Shown here: piece by piece, positions 1-11,339 of the stretch
Layout: each line of letters starts with the position of its first letter
Position numbering within the stretch: the stretch's first letter is position 1
Assembly (NCBI GenBank): GCA_021234155.1
Contig: JAJEKV010000038.1
Span: forward strand, 10,995,190 to 11,059,189
Reading direction: 5' to 3'
DNA from: Isoetes taiwanensis
Taxonomy: Eukaryota; Streptophyta; Lycopodiopsida; Isoetales; Isoetaceae
Length of the DNA: 64,000 nucleotides
Translations under genes and position numbers: made by a program
Notes under the pieces: model-generated
The model's input: only the letters and a program-made list of their open reading frames with translations
Database searches by the model: none
Told to the model about the DNA's origin: nothing

Positions 1-499
1 GCTCCAACATGTTCAAAAGCACCTGACTTCATAAACCTTACCTTAGTAAACTTCTCTAGATTATTAAGCTCCTTATAACAATGCACTAAATAGTGGCTCG
101 TTAAGACCTCCAGGGTTCTGGAAGTCACCAGAATAACCACTTCCAATATGAGAATCTGGACTATCACTCTACGAATGTAAATTGAAATGCCCATAATAAA
201 CGACACTTTCCCATACAAAATTGCACCTATTATAGAGATCTACATAGGATAAGCTCTATTGATTTGCTTGAGTATGTCACTATACTATGGCAAACAATAC
301 TTTGATTGATCCATCTTGACATGTATAATACAAAAATAATAGTTGGGTTCCAATGTTGATAATACGTCGATCTATATGATAGTTGGTCAGTCATGTGATC
401 TTTCATTTGTTCCCTTATCTTAGCCCTTTGACTTGGTTGCTTGCTCTTTCTAGAATCTCTTTCAACTTAGCTTACAAGTTGCACTTTGCAAAGTTGTTT

Positions 500-1411
500 G
501 ATATATCTATAGTGACATGTTTGAAGTGCTTGCTCCATAGTCTATTGAAGCTAGATTGGGATATTGGAGTACCATTAGTTCTCGAAGCAAAGCATTCACT
601 TCCTCCAATATACCCTTTTGGGTACAATGGGATGGCAATCTCTTCTCAACAACTGTTTTTCCTTGTCTACCCTTTCTAGTTTTATGTGGCACATTTTCCG
701 CATTAAATTCAGCATATTTTTCAAAATCTTCCTAGCAGCCAAGATCCTAGAAGCTGGCCTCAAGATGCCATTGTTTCCATGTAATATAATCCTGATCCTC
801 TTTGCATAATTTGACTGCCAATTTTGCCAAGATGAATTGGAATTTCATGAATATGCATCATTTCTTTTGCATATCTATACCCCAAGCAGTAGAATCTTTT
901 TTTCTTTGGATAGTTTTCATCTTCAAGTGCAAGCTCAAAAATGGAGTACATTTAAGTTCTTCTCTCATCATAACTATAATTTTGGAAGGTGGCGTTAGCT
1001 TCCACTGATTCATCAATTTCAAACTTCTGAACACAATTAGCCAAACAATATTCCATTCCCCTTACCTTAGCCATATCATCACGTGACAATCACTACTTGA
1101 CTTGCATCTCTTGCTAGGATAATGTTTCACCACTGAATGTGCCCATTATTGGGGGTGCATTAAGTAAAGCATTGTCATACAGTATCTGCTTAGGATGTTA
1201 ACTATATAGCAGATGTCAGGTCTTGTACATAGGAGAGGTATGTATATGGATCCTATTCTAAACATTGCTGCGATGCTCTATCTCTAAGTATCTCATTGAC
1301 TTGGGTGTTCACTTTATGGTGGAAGAGACGATACAATGCAAGTGCACTATTTGCTTGGGCTCGTAAACACCTTCATTGGTCGGCATCAAGTCTTAAATTC
1401 ATGTCTTTGAG
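500..1411 (-). pseudogene. Degenerate 3' continuation of the HUH-endonuclease gene
   Basis: Short open stretches on the minus strand continue downstream of the HUH gene, interrupted by many stops. The longest are at 507-692 and 760-951, the latter rich in charged residues (LALEDENYPKKKR). I recognise no domain. Their place just after the HUH domain and the same strand suggest the decayed C-terminal part of the same mobile-element gene, but this is inference. The stretch holds nothing else that I can support. Confidence 0.3.
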
Positions 1412-2932
1412 CTAATCATCAATCCTGTCTAGTGTATGTGTTACCTTATGCACAACTTCTTTCATTTCAGCCGTGAAGGCAAGAAGCCACTCTACCATTT
1501 CGTCGATTGGATCGATGCCGTATCTAGGCAGCTCTCGTCGCGCAAATTCTGGTTGTATGGCAACTTCAACATGAGGGCTTTCTGGATGATCGCTTGGCTC
1601 AGCTTTTGGAGTCAGTCTAATGATATCATCGTCTGGAGTGCCCATTACTTGTGCATTCTGTAGCCTATTCATATAGTGTGCAGTCCACACCTATACCTAA
1701 ACCTGTTTGAAAATGGGTTGGAATTGCCTCTGCTTGGCACTCTAGATGGGCTGTTTCGTTGCTCTCCAAAGAGAATCAAGGAAACTTTTTGCCTAGTTGC
1801 ATTTGAGGGATCCATCATCAATTCATAAGCAACTTCAACTCTTCTAGGGCTAGCATTCTGACCATTAGCTGGAATAGACCATTGTGTGCTAAGATAGAAT
1901 ACTCTTATCGTAATCATCTCTCTGATCACAATTAATGACGGTTGCAAACGTCCTTTCAATTGGTACAAGATGAAGGGTCTTATCTTGATTAGTAAGTTTC
2001 GTGGTTTAAGACAAATCTCATGTTTCAACTCACCTGCACCATATAGTGTGTACTTCTCTTGTCCTCTGTTTATATCATTGACTGTAATATTATGCATCCT
2101 CTGAGTCTAATGTGATTTTCCGAAATCTTTCATACAGTAACCTATCATACCATCAAAGGTGTGCAATGTTGTACCCCTTAGTGTACGGCAGATAACTTTT
2201 GCTTCTGCTCCCACAACATCGCTTTCTTTATAAGTGTTGTTGCATCCCTAAGCCCACACACAACCTGGAAATGGAGGTGATCCAAGTTTGATCCTCGTTC
2301 AGTTGCAACCATCCATGCAGAGCAATGTTCTTGTAAGAATTGTAGACATTGTCTATCAACGTAGGGTCAATGGTTGTCCTTCTTATGCCAATGGTTACGG
2401 AGATCTCCCTTCCAACTGGGCCTTGGATCTTGCGTACTTTCTTCCCTTGTCAACTCCTCGGTCTTGTCGCTTGAACATCCTCGTTGCTAGAAGCATCTCT
2501 GCCTGCATCTGAAGACGAGGAGATTGTGCCCTCTAATGTTTGGTAAACCATGGGTCTTTGTCGTCGCCCTTGTTGATGATGAGTGCTTGGACTGCCATGC
2601 TCACTTCTATTTATCTGCTCAAAAACCATTGAATTCGATGGTGTATGGACATCAAAATATAGGGTGTTGTAGAATATCTCAGCTGTATTTTGGGTATCTA
2701 GCTCTATCGGGGCCGTATCCACATTGTATTTGACTCCATTTGCTTGCAAGACGCCTTCACGCTTTGGCTGCCTCCTCCTCGCTGAGTTACAAAGCATCAT
2801 TGTGCCTGTAGTCATTTCGCCGAGACAATTTATATTGACATTAGTAATTTGAGTCTTGAAGATGCAAATAAGGACAAAGGAAAAAAACATTGAGAATAAT
2901 AAAGGCGGGCTTAAAAATGGCCATTCCTTCAT
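1412..2932 (-). pseudogene. HUH (Rep-type) endonuclease gene, Replitron-like, frameshifted
   Basis: Read on the minus strand, shifting frame between about 2280 and 2390, the region gives an HUH nuclease core. A strand-like ISVTIG motif comes first, then QEHCSAWMVATERG, then the metal-binding HLHFQ motif (2265-2279). The segment GAEAKVICRTL is followed by GYCMKDFGK (2125-2142), whose Tyr-x-x-Lys fits HUH motif 3, the nicking tyrosine. A 140-residue tail (1669-2097) has YGAGELKH and a mostly helical look. HUH enzymes nick single-stranded DNA and start rolling-circle or peel-and-paste transposition. The order and spacing resemble the single-domain HUH proteins of Replitron transposons more than Helitron Rep or geminiviral Rep: there is no helicase and only one tyrosine. 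Stops occur at about 2098 and 2235 and there is at least one frameshift, so this is a relic. The N-terminal 160 residues (2450-2932) are Ser/Arg-rich and unrecognised. Family membership is judged by eye. Confidence 0.6.
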
Positions 2933-2939
2933 TACAATA

Positions 2940-3990
2940 AAAAATCTTCTGAACCATACTTAATATTGTCTGCACACAAAGGATTAGCATGATTGCCATC
3001 GCGACAAAAAATGTTCAATCATCTTAATTTTTGAAAGGCACAATGGGCATAGTGCAGAGATACAAAGATCACAATGATGGTAAAACACCTTCATACACCA
3101 AGTACGAGCCAAGTTCTCCTGTGAAATCTTTAGCTACCGTCCAACAGACAGTGGAAGGGCAATGGTGCTAAGAGAAGATGGTATACAGAGCTGACAAAGT
3201 GCTATGGACAAACTCATGGCATCTCCATGACATCCTTTCTATAATACCAGCCGCCACAACCAAAAGCAAATTGACTGCTAGCTTCTCTCACAATTGGCAC
3301 AACCCATCTTCAGAGAAGGAACCTTGCTTAAAACTCAGCCCATGAAAGGCCATCAATTACTAGATAATACCTGCTTGGATCTATCGTCATCTTGTGTAAG
3401 TGGATAGATCAACGTGGCAAGTGGGGGCACAAATTTGGGTGTTAGTGATGTCCAGTCCCAAAGTACCTATAACAGAGAATGGATTGAAGAGCATGGCCTA
3501 AAATATATGTCTCAAAGTACCCCAAGTCGTCAATAAACCCCACAAGGATTGAAAAGCATTTGGGAATTGCAAAACACATTGAAAGGCATTTCTGATACGG
3601 TGGTGCTTGGGGGAGTGGTTGTCGGGAACAAGAGAAAGAGAATTAAAGTTGTAAAAGATTATGGTAACCCTTGGTCCCAAACATTTTACGGAAATATCTA
3701 CATTGAAGCCAAACATCTGTTAAATACTTAATGTGAGATAAGTGTGGACCATTAAGAGTTAAAAGGGAAGTTAATAAAAGGCCATGCCTTTTATCTACTA
3801 TAAGGTTTTAAACCTTTAGATAAGGAGGAGAATCTATCTAATAAAATAGGGACCTTTTATTAAAAAGGCCTTGATCATTATAAAGAGAGGCAGCGAAAAG
3901 TCCATTGGGGACGGCGGACGGCATCAGCAAATCTTGTCGACACTTTTGGCGACACAACTGGCATCACTACAGTAGCATTCCGACCTGCTA
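2940..3990. other. No recognisable feature
   Basis: No coding region, repeat or RNA gene can be supported here. Open frames are under 75 codons and overlap on both strands. Confidence 0.5.
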
Positions 3991-4012
3991 CAATACTTTT
4001 TGGAAGGTGTGA

Positions 4013-4125
4013 TTTCGGCGAGCTCGAAATTTCGCCTGAAATTTCGAGGTGACATGCGCAGAGTCCACTCACGGTTGACGCCACATCACCTCGAAAATTC
4101 AGGCGAAATTTTGAGCTCGCCGAAA
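4013..4125. repeat. Inverted repeat (foldback), 40-nt arms
   Basis: The arm at 4013-4052 is matched in inverse orientation by 4086-4125 with only a few mismatches; each arm contains TTCGCCTGAA-like and GGCGAGCTCG-like blocks. The 33-nt spacer would form the loop. It could be a foldback MITE or the closely spaced ends of a deleted element. No target duplication is evident. Confidence 0.8.
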
Positions 4126-4439
4126 TTCACCAACGGAAAAAAATGGGATACTGAAATTTTGTCTTTTTCTTACTTTTTGGCAAATATTCGACAGGACTGT
4201 TGGCGGCGCCGATTAGAAGGGGACGGCAGTGGGCCGACGGAGGCAGGGGACAACAGGGGACGTAGTCAATTTGAAATGACTGTATTTTTCTTCTTGAAAA
4301 AAGCTACTGTTTGGCCCTGTAATTTCAGGGTCCCTTTTGTTTCGGACCGAACATCAGCAAATCGGCTACAACAACGACCTGCGATAAGTCAAATAGGAAG
4401 ACTCGAATGCCAGTATCAAATTCTTGAATTCTGTTAATA

Positions 4440-5710
4440 TCCATTCTAGCCTATGACTAAATTACGGATACAACTGAGATTTTCGTGAAAGATTCCATCA
4501 GCTCTATTCTTGAGATTGAATCCAAATCCTGTTCCCATCTGCTTTTTGTTTCTATCATTTGAATTTGAGATATTGCTAGAACAGGGGTTCTAGTGCTTGT
4601 TTATATTGTTCTCCAAATCCTATCTTATCCTAAAATTCAATCTTTCTCTGGAAATCCATTGCTTGAAGACAATCCGGTTGGATGATGAGCTTACGCAGAT
4701 GGGTGGATCTGTGAACTTATTGTGTTTATCTGTAGTATTTCTTAACGATGTTTTTGCAGAAGTTCTCTGGTGACTGCAGGTTCGTACCAAATTGGCATCA
4801 AAGCATGGTTCTAGTTTCTCTAGGATCTGTGGAATTTAGATTTAAAGATTTGAATTATAAAATTTAGATGGTTTAACCCGACAGTTTATTTTTAAAAAAC
4901 ACCGATACATTCAGTTATCCTGTAAAGCAGTTTTCTTTGAAGCATTGATGCATCCAGTCGGTTAGTATAGATGTATTTTCTTGGACTAATTTTTAGTATG
5001 TGATGAAGAGATCAACAATCTCTGGACTTTTCAGGAACATGTGAACGGAGTTTGGATCCCTGGTATAGTCTTTAATTAATTATAGTTGGAGCGAAAGGAC
5101 TGATAGTTAGAGAATGACAAATCTGAGTGGCTAGATCAGCAGTTTTGAGTTTCTTAGAAACTTGTAGCAATTTGATGCAGTCAAATAAGATCAAAGAATA
5201 TGTGTTAGCTTGCAGCCTACTACAAGAGTGAATTCAGTTTAAGAAAGATACAGCTGTTTCTTCATTTTCCACACCCTCTGTTGGAGCTCCAACATTTTTT
5301 CTGTCTGAGTTCACAGTCTTCCAAAACTCTATCATATGGTTTCTCTTGAAGATCCCGAGGATCTGTTCATGTTTGCTATTTATACTATCAACAATCTTGC
5401 CTCCCCTCCCCCAAAGCCTGGTGGTGACCATTGTTCTTCCGGAATTGCCAACTGAATATTGCCTCTCCTCCACTTTTTGATCTGCCCTCTTCCTTTTCTT
5501 TTTCTATTTTTAAATGGGTTGGTTCCCTTTTGAGATACTGATCTAAAGTAACATGAAATGCATAAACTATGGGACGTTAGTAATATGCTCACTCTTGCCC
5601 TTCCTAGAGCCTCTTGTTTTCTCCTATACCCTTTTATTTAATTAGATCATATAGCAGGGTCATAATGCAACCGAAGGTGCCATCCTCGCGGCCATTCTCA
5701 TGACTCTTCA
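4440..5710. other. No supported gene; short minus-strand frames only
   Basis: Two overlapping minus-strand frames occur at 5234-5473 and 5380-5592. They are basic and Gly/Trp-containing but match nothing I recognise, and no splice or start context favours them. The remainder is AT-rich unique-looking sequence. Confidence 0.4.
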
Positions 5711-5712
5711 TT

Positions 5713-5800
5713 GTGCCAAACTGTCTTTCTCTAACAAGTTGCTAGGTCCTATCTGGCTCTAACAAGGGGGTGCCATGGTGCCAAACTCTCTTTCTCTAAC
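5713..5800 (-). repeat. Copy of the laccase downstream repeat
   Basis: This 88-nt stretch is nearly identical to 35000-35087, just beyond the laccase stop codon. It contains two copies of a GTGCCAAACT(G/C)TCTTTCTC block separated by CTCTAACAAG motifs. No laccase coding sequence adjoins it here. It is either a dispersed repeat or the remnant of a duplicated laccase 3' region. Confidence 0.8.
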
Positions 5801-6150
5801 ACTTGGGTTTTAGAAGAGAACTCAACGCTCTATACTTCAGAATGGGTTATTTTGCCACATATTCTAAATGAGGTGCACCCTGGACTACCACAGTCGTCGG
5901 ATCTGTCAATCCTACGGCCCAGACTGTATGTTGGAGTCTCTAGACACCTCTCGTTTCGATTATGCTCAATTATGATTGGGGACGCCTATGATTTTAAGAT
6001 GTCAAATACGAGTTTGCCTAAGGTTTTGATGGTATATGGAGCCTCTATACGGTTAAGCTTTTAGAATATGAAATACGGGGATTCAAACCTCTACCAAAAT
6101 AACTCAATGTCCTAATAAGACTACTTTAGCCAATCTAACCAATGAGCTAA

Positions 6151-6686
6151 TCCCATCGATCCGAGACATCGGATCGCCATTCTAGAATGGGACGAGCATG
6201 CATGTTTTGCATGCATGCGGGCGGCGCATGCCCATTCTGGTTGGGAGTTCGCTATTTTAGGCGCGTTTCTGCATCGACTTCTCATCGGCGCTTCCTCTTC
6301 TCTCTCAGCAGTACCTTATTCTCTTTGAATTGTTTCCAGGCAGGGGAGAGGCTTCTTCCTGCCTGGTTTGGCCAATTTGGCATCTCTTCATGCTGTCCTT
6401 TCTCGGCCTTTAGCCTTCATCCTGTGACCTTCGTCCTCGATCCTAGTTTGTTAAGTCCTTTGGTATTCGGGCGGTTTTGTTGGTTTCGTGCGAGTCCCAT
6501 TCTAGAATCCCATCGATCCGAGACATCGGATCGGCATTCTAGAATGGGACGAGCATGCATGTTTTGCATGCATGCGGGCGGCGCATGCCCGATCTGGTTG
6601 GGAGTTCGCTATTTTAGGCGCATTTCTGCATCGACTTCTCATCAGCGCTTCCTCTTCTCTCTCAGCAGTACCTTATTCTCTTTGAA
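6151..6686. repeat. Direct duplication of a 179-bp segment (6151-6329 and 6508-6686)
   Basis: The two 179-bp copies differ at only a few positions. Each includes a near-palindrome GCATGCATGTTTTGCATGCA and the palindromic CATTCTAGAATG. The 41-nt segment just before the second copy (6467-6507) recurs at 7133-7174, so the block behaves as a repeat with shared borders. An open frame of 222 codons spans the duplication (6187-6855), but its repetitive make-up and lack of any known domain argue against it being a gene. Confidence 0.85.
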
Positions 6687-6889
6687 CCCACCCTCCCCCC
6701 CTTCTTTGTTGTTGTATTTTTATCGCATTGGCACGCGTAATCACCCCTTCCCTTTCACGGGAGGTTTGTTTTTGTCTTGTTGTTTTGTTGGTGATGTGCG
6801 TGTACGTGTTAGGTTAGCCGCTGACTGTTTCGACTTTTCCATTCGTGGGTTTTAGGAGCGATTTTTATGCCTTACGTCTGTCCAAGCCC

Positions 6890-7080
6890 CTTGCTGAAGG
6901 CTTATTACTAGGATTTTTCCTCGAAAACCCGAAAGGGCGGGGTTTTTTAATCCCGGTGATAAGCTTTCGGCAGATACACTAGCCCAATCTCTATTAGCAT
7001 TGTATTTTGTTGGGGTCCAAATGATATAATTGGATTTTCCCTTTATTTTTTGTGGGTAGTTTGCATGTGTGCGGCTACCC
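6890..7080 (+). repeat. LINE 3'-end fragment, plus strand
   Basis: The GC-rich block at 6911-6954 (CCTCGAAAACCC, GGGCGGGGTTTTTTAATCCC) is the inverse of 7868-7907 within the LINE 3' region and resembles 37801-37832. The text after it (GTATTTTGTTGGGGTCC) aligns loosely with the LINE end. It is a solo 3' fragment, as expected of a 5'-truncated LINE insertion. Confidence 0.55.
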
Positions 7081-7179
7081 ACTATCCACCATTGTAGAAA
7101 ATCTGCTGAGATGAATGAGAAGCAAGTCTAAGTCGGGCGGTTTTGTTGGTTTCATGCGAGTCCCATTCTAGAATGTGAA

Positions 7180-7732
7180 TATTTTTTATCTTAAATCCAT
7201 GTTTTTTTTTTATAATAACCCATTGAATTGTTTTAGGGATATGGTCTATGGTTTCAAGAATTATATCTATATCAAATCCCCCTGGAACCCCCTGTTATTT
7301 TGCTACATATTCAAGCTAAAATTGGCTGCAATTGGTAACTAACTGGCAGCAATTGGTAACATCACATTTTATACATTGCAAATATATTGCAGAATACATT
7401 CAGTTTGAGATTGTAAAGCTTGAAATTTGTTATTTGAAAATAAGATCATAACTTGGATTTGAAAATAAGATCATACTTTTGTATACTTTTAAATTCAAAT
7501 TTGAATATATACTCATCTATGCAAAAATTCCTTTGTTTACTATTGCAATGTAATTCTTTTTCCTATGACAACAAAAAACAATGGTATTCTTAAGTTTCTT
7601 ATAACTTATTTCTTGTTTTGTTTTAGTTCAACACATTGTTGCTTTACGCTAGAAACAATATGTGTAATAATTATACAAAAATAAACAACAATGGTTGCAC
7701 TATAAACAATAAATATAACATGTGGACAATTG
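7180..7732. other. AT-rich stretch without a gene
   Basis: AT-rich sequence with local near-duplications such as ATAAGATCATA at about 7440 and 7468. No open frame of note. Confidence 0.5.
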
Positions 7733-7792
7733 AAGAATAGAATAGAATAGAATAGAATAGAATAGAATAGAATAGAATAGAATAGAGTAGAA
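7733..7792. repeat. (AATAG)n microsatellite, LINE tail
   Basis: About eleven tandem copies of AATAG read on the plus strand. Seen from the LINE it is the 3'-terminal simple repeat. Such tails form by template slippage during target-primed reverse transcription. Confidence 0.9.
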
Positions 7793-8056
7793 TTGTTTTT
7801 ATCGTCCACGGAGACCAATCGGCCTATGGGACAAAATACAAAAGCGCCAGCGATCCACATTATTGCCGGATTAAAAACCCCGCCGAAGGGTTTTCGAGGA
7901 AAAACCGTGGCGACAATAAGATCGGGCCGACAACGATTAAATGGTTGGATCGGGGCATATCTCGAGCCCTCAAGTCCAAGTACTTCTCGAATGTATGATC
8001 CAGTGAGCTAACCGGTCGCGTGCCCAATATCATGTGTAGCGGCTCATCAGGTCTAA

Positions 8057-8476
8057 TCAACTGAGCATAGCGTGTCCGAATCTGATCATATGTCGGGCAG
8101 CTCTGGAAAGTGTGATACTCATCCTCAACAACTCCCGCCCGGGCGCAAAGATCGACAAAACCCTATCCTGACGTGGCTCCCCAATCCATCGACCTGTCTC
8201 AATCCGGAGATGGTGGGCACCTATGCGAATAGAGGCGATATGCCTGCGCTTTTTCATGGGCAGATGTGAACGTAGGTAGCGTTGTGGGCCTCGTTCTAAT
8301 GTGGGATTTATGTGCTGCTTGTAATGTGTTGTTTTGACTTGCTTCAGGGCCCTGGAATCCCAAAGCTTGCTGGAGAAACAAGCATCAAGGTAACATCTCA
8401 GGCTGTCGCGATCTGCCTCTATTTCCACCTGGATGCACATGTGCTCCTGGACATTCCATCTAGTTAGCCACTGCAC
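8057..8476 (-). pseudogene. LINE C-terminal domain
   Basis: The frame contains RIGAHHLRIETGRW followed by an arginine-rich PRQDRV segment. This matches the region after RT in many LINE ORF2 proteins, which normally leads into a Cys/His knuckle. The knuckle itself is poorly preserved. The frame continues the LINE protein beyond the inserted element at 8551-9668; the linking part is broken by stops. Confidence 0.7.
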
Positions 8477-8550
8477 TCTTTTATCCTTCCAACAATTCTT
8501 GAGTCATTGTGGCCCCATTGCCACTGCATAGGCCAAGCGGTGCTTCGATC

Positions 8551-9668
8551 GGCTCCCGAAATTGAGTTCAGGAGCCAGCCGGGTTCGCCCAAGCGAACCC
8601 AGAAAATTCGCCCAGGCGAACCCCTGGGATTCGCCCAGGCGAACCCGCCATGTTGACGTGGCGCTACGTGGCACTACCTACCGGGTTCGCTTAACCGCGG
8701 TTAACCAAACGTGTAAAGTGGCAGTGCGTTTATTACCTAGGGGTATTTATTACCCCCTGCTGGGTTCGCCCAAGCGAACCCACCGGCATTTATTGCCCCT
8801 ATTTCGTAGGGGGTGGGGCATTTATTACCCCTATTTCATGAGGGGGGCTCCCAGCCCGCAAAGAAGGGGAAGCGCACCAGGATTGAAGCAGGCCAGCAGG
8901 ATTGAAGCACCAGGATTGAAGCAGGATTGAAGCCCACCAGGATTGAAGCAGCCCGATGGAGTTGTAGAGCCCGATGGAGTTGTAGAACGAAACAGAGAGC
9001 AAAGCAAGGTGGGTCGGGTCTGCCCAGACAAACCCTGTGACTGTAAAAAGAGGAATAGCAACAAGAATCAACTCACCTAATTGACAGACCAAACAGCTCC
9101 AAGGCACCCGGGTATGGGCAAGGCCATGCCATGTGGTCGGCCACCACCGCTATGCAATCGGGGTTTAAGCCGCATACGAGAAATCGAGATCACAAATAGA
9201 AAACCGATTACTGAGATCAGTCCCGCGAGCCGCACAACTAACTTACGACCAAAAATCCTCCCGGAAGGATCCCGCCAACATAGCCGTGCTAAGGTGCGGG
9301 TCCAAACATGCTGAGGGGAGGGAACCGAACCGCCAAGCGCCTAAAAGCATCCGCCAAGCTGCTCGGGCCGAGGTCCAACCAAAGGCTTGGCGACGCACCC
9401 CCGCAACCAATCACGCCGGCCAGACCGTCGACACAGGGTTCGCCCAGCGAACCAGTGGTGGGTTCGGAATGCACGCATGCACCGGTGCCCACTAACGCGT
9501 GATCCGCCCCCGGCGCTGACGATTAAGGGGGTTTAGGTTCGCCAAAGCGAACCCGGCAAAGAATGCCACGCAGCGATGCGCCCGCAAACCCGATGCCACG
9601 TCCCAAGGCGGGTTTCGCTTTTAGGCGGGGCTTAACCCGCTTGGCACTTTGACTCAATTTTGGGAGCC
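8551..9668. mobile_element. GC-rich terminal-inverted-repeat element inside the LINE
   Basis: The left end GGCTCCCGAAATTGAGT is matched by the inverse of the right end (GGCTCCCAAAATTGAGT), with similarity continuing some 15 nt further inward. LINE protein flanks both sides, so this is an insertion of 1118 bp. It is much more GC-rich than its surroundings and carries repeated palindromes GGGTTCGCCCAAGCGAACCC. A clear target duplication was not found: flanks are CTTCGATC and AATAAAGT. No transposase is encoded, so it is non-autonomous. Confidence 0.75.
8579..9553. repeat. Cluster of GGTTCGCC(N)AAGCGAACC palindromes and GGATTGAAGC tandem units
   Basis: Palindromic GGTTCGCC/GGCGAACC motifs occur several times near 8580-8645, and at 8761, 9437 and 9537. 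Between 8878 and 8950 a short unit AGGATTGAAGC repeats about five times, followed by two copies of CCCGATGGAGTTGTAGA. These are internal repeats of the GC-rich element. Confidence 0.8.
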
Positions 9669-9689
9669 AATAAAGTTTCTTTAAGCCAA

Positions 9690-11062
9690 GTGCGGTAGAC
9701 GATCATCATCCATATTTACCACCTTCTGGAAATAGACGATGTGTCTATCAAGGGCCGCTCGCTAAAGTGGCAAGAAACCTGTCTCCTGCAACAAAATTTG
9801 ATATGGGACCGTGGATTTCACTCCAGTGCCCATGTTAAGAAGGCCTTCTGCACCTGCTCTAAGTCGCTCCAAGTAGCAAGGGACACCACTGGGCCCCAGA
9901 CTTCAACCCCGTACAAAAGAACGGGCTCTACCAATACCCTGAACAGATGTGCCTGATGTCCCCAATCATACAATTCTGCTCTGTGGTTATTGTTCTGCAT
10001 TGCATAAAGTGCTTTCCAGCCTGCTGCTACACGCAATCTTATAAAAGTGTCCCAGCATAGCATAGAAGGAAACTCCACTCCCAGATTTGTAGGTGGGTGT
10101 CACCTCCACTTGTTGCCCTCGATAAGTGAATGAAGGGGGCCTTGGATGGCGCGAGGATGAGATTAGGACCACCTTAGTCTTGGCCAGATTGACGTTCATG
10201 TCTGTGGCCTGGCAGAATGTATCCAGAGCATTTAGTGTGAGCTAAGAGGTCAACATCATCTGCATAGATGAGTTACTTGATGACCTGATGCAAAAGTTGG
10301 ATTCCGCCACCCCCATTGTCCATGAGCCAGTGTTCCAACTGGTCAATGTACAGACCAAACAATGTTGGGGAAAGAGGACATCCCTGGCAGACCCCAATAC
10401 TGCTAGTGAATGGTTGTCCCGTCATCCGCATCCGACCTGAACAACTCTCGTACAACCTGTATACTGCATTTTTCATATCCACAGGAACCTCCAGTTGCCG
10501 CAATCTTTTCCATAACTTTTTCCCAAAACACAGTGTCAAAAGCCTTCGCGAAGTCAACAAAGCAACAATACAGGTCCCCCCGATGGTTTCTGCTATCCTC
10601 AACCAAAGTCCTCAATGTGAAGAAGATATGATCAATGGTTGAATGCCAGGGTCTGAACCCTGCTTGCGTGAGAGCTCGCACACCTGTTGCTTCTGCCCAC
10701 CTGGTCAACTGTTGCTCAATAATGCCAGCTAGCAGTTTGGCAAACACCGAACTGACCATGATTGTTCGGTAATTGGTTGGACTATGTGGATCTCCTGCCT
10801 TGTAAATGGGGACAACTCTGCTTGTGGTCCACTGCTGGGGGAATCCTTCCTGTAGTGCTCTGTTGAACATAGTGGTTAGGACTGGTACCATAGGCTCTCC
10901 TGCCCACTTGAGCAACTCTGCCTGCATACCATCCAGGTCCGTTGCTTTCCCATTGGCCAAACGCTGCAGACCCTGGGTAACATCATCCTCTGTGATTTCT
11001 AATGTCGGAAAAACCATGCTAAAAAGTATGAAGACCATGCATTGTTTATAGGTGAATACCAC
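9690..11062 (-). pseudogene. LINE reverse transcriptase
   Basis: RT motifs are clear on the minus strand. They run from NGKATDLDGMQAELLK through VVPIYKAGD and NYRTIMVSSVFAKLL to motif A FVDFAKAFDTV, motif B GVCQGCPLSPTLF and motif C IYADDVDLL near 10260. The thumb-like region with LVEPVLLYGVEVWG follows. The protein copies LINE RNA at a nicked target. Frameshifts (near 10400 and 10200) and an in-frame TAA just before the catalytic YADD show that it is inactive. The start is unknown because the 5' part is missing. Confidence 0.92.
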
Positions 11063-11335
11063 ACTTGAAAACCATGCTGTTTTTTAGTGAAAACTACACG
11101 TTTTTCTCTAAACCACACATAAAATTTACACGTTGTTTTTCTCTAAAAATCAGGTGAAAACTACACATAAAAACTATGCGTTATTTTTTTCTAAAAACCA
11201 CACATAAAAATTACACGTCTTTTGTGTGTGAAAAACCACACTAAAAACTACGCGTTTTTTCTAGCATTTTCGGAACATTACTATGGGTAGTTCTTTAAGT
11301 GTTGTTTTTTTGCAAAAACCACAGCAAAAAACTAC
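11050..11335. repeat. Degenerate tandem repeat (AAAAACTACACGT / ACCACACATAAAA)
   Basis: Variants of AAAACTACACG, TTTTTCTCTAAA and ACCACACATAAAA alternate throughout this A/C-rich stretch. It has no coding potential and abuts the truncated LINE. Confidence 0.7.
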
Positions 11336-11339
11336 ACAT

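Larger units (their letters stand above)
7733..11030 (-). mobile_element. Non-LTR retrotransposon (LINE), 5'-truncated
   Basis: A LINE lies on the minus strand. Its RT domain is at about 9690-11030, its C-terminal domain at 8057-8476, and its 3' region ends in a pentanucleotide tail at 7733-7792 (TCTAT units on the minus strand). A foreign inverted-repeat element (8551-9668) splits it. The 5' end stops near 11030, where an unrelated A/C-rich repeat begins, so the element lacks its N-terminal endonuclease part. The text just before the tail (TTGGTCTCCGTGGACGATAA) recurs in a second fragment near 37890, which marks the true 3' end. Confidence 0.85.

Noticed and set aside
5234-5592. Possible retrotransposon gag remnant on the minus strand
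   Set aside because: Basic residues alone; no zinc knuckle, protease or RT nearby.
6187-6855. 222-codon frame
   Set aside because: It spans a direct duplication whose two halves give the same peptide; no family match and no splice or promoter context.
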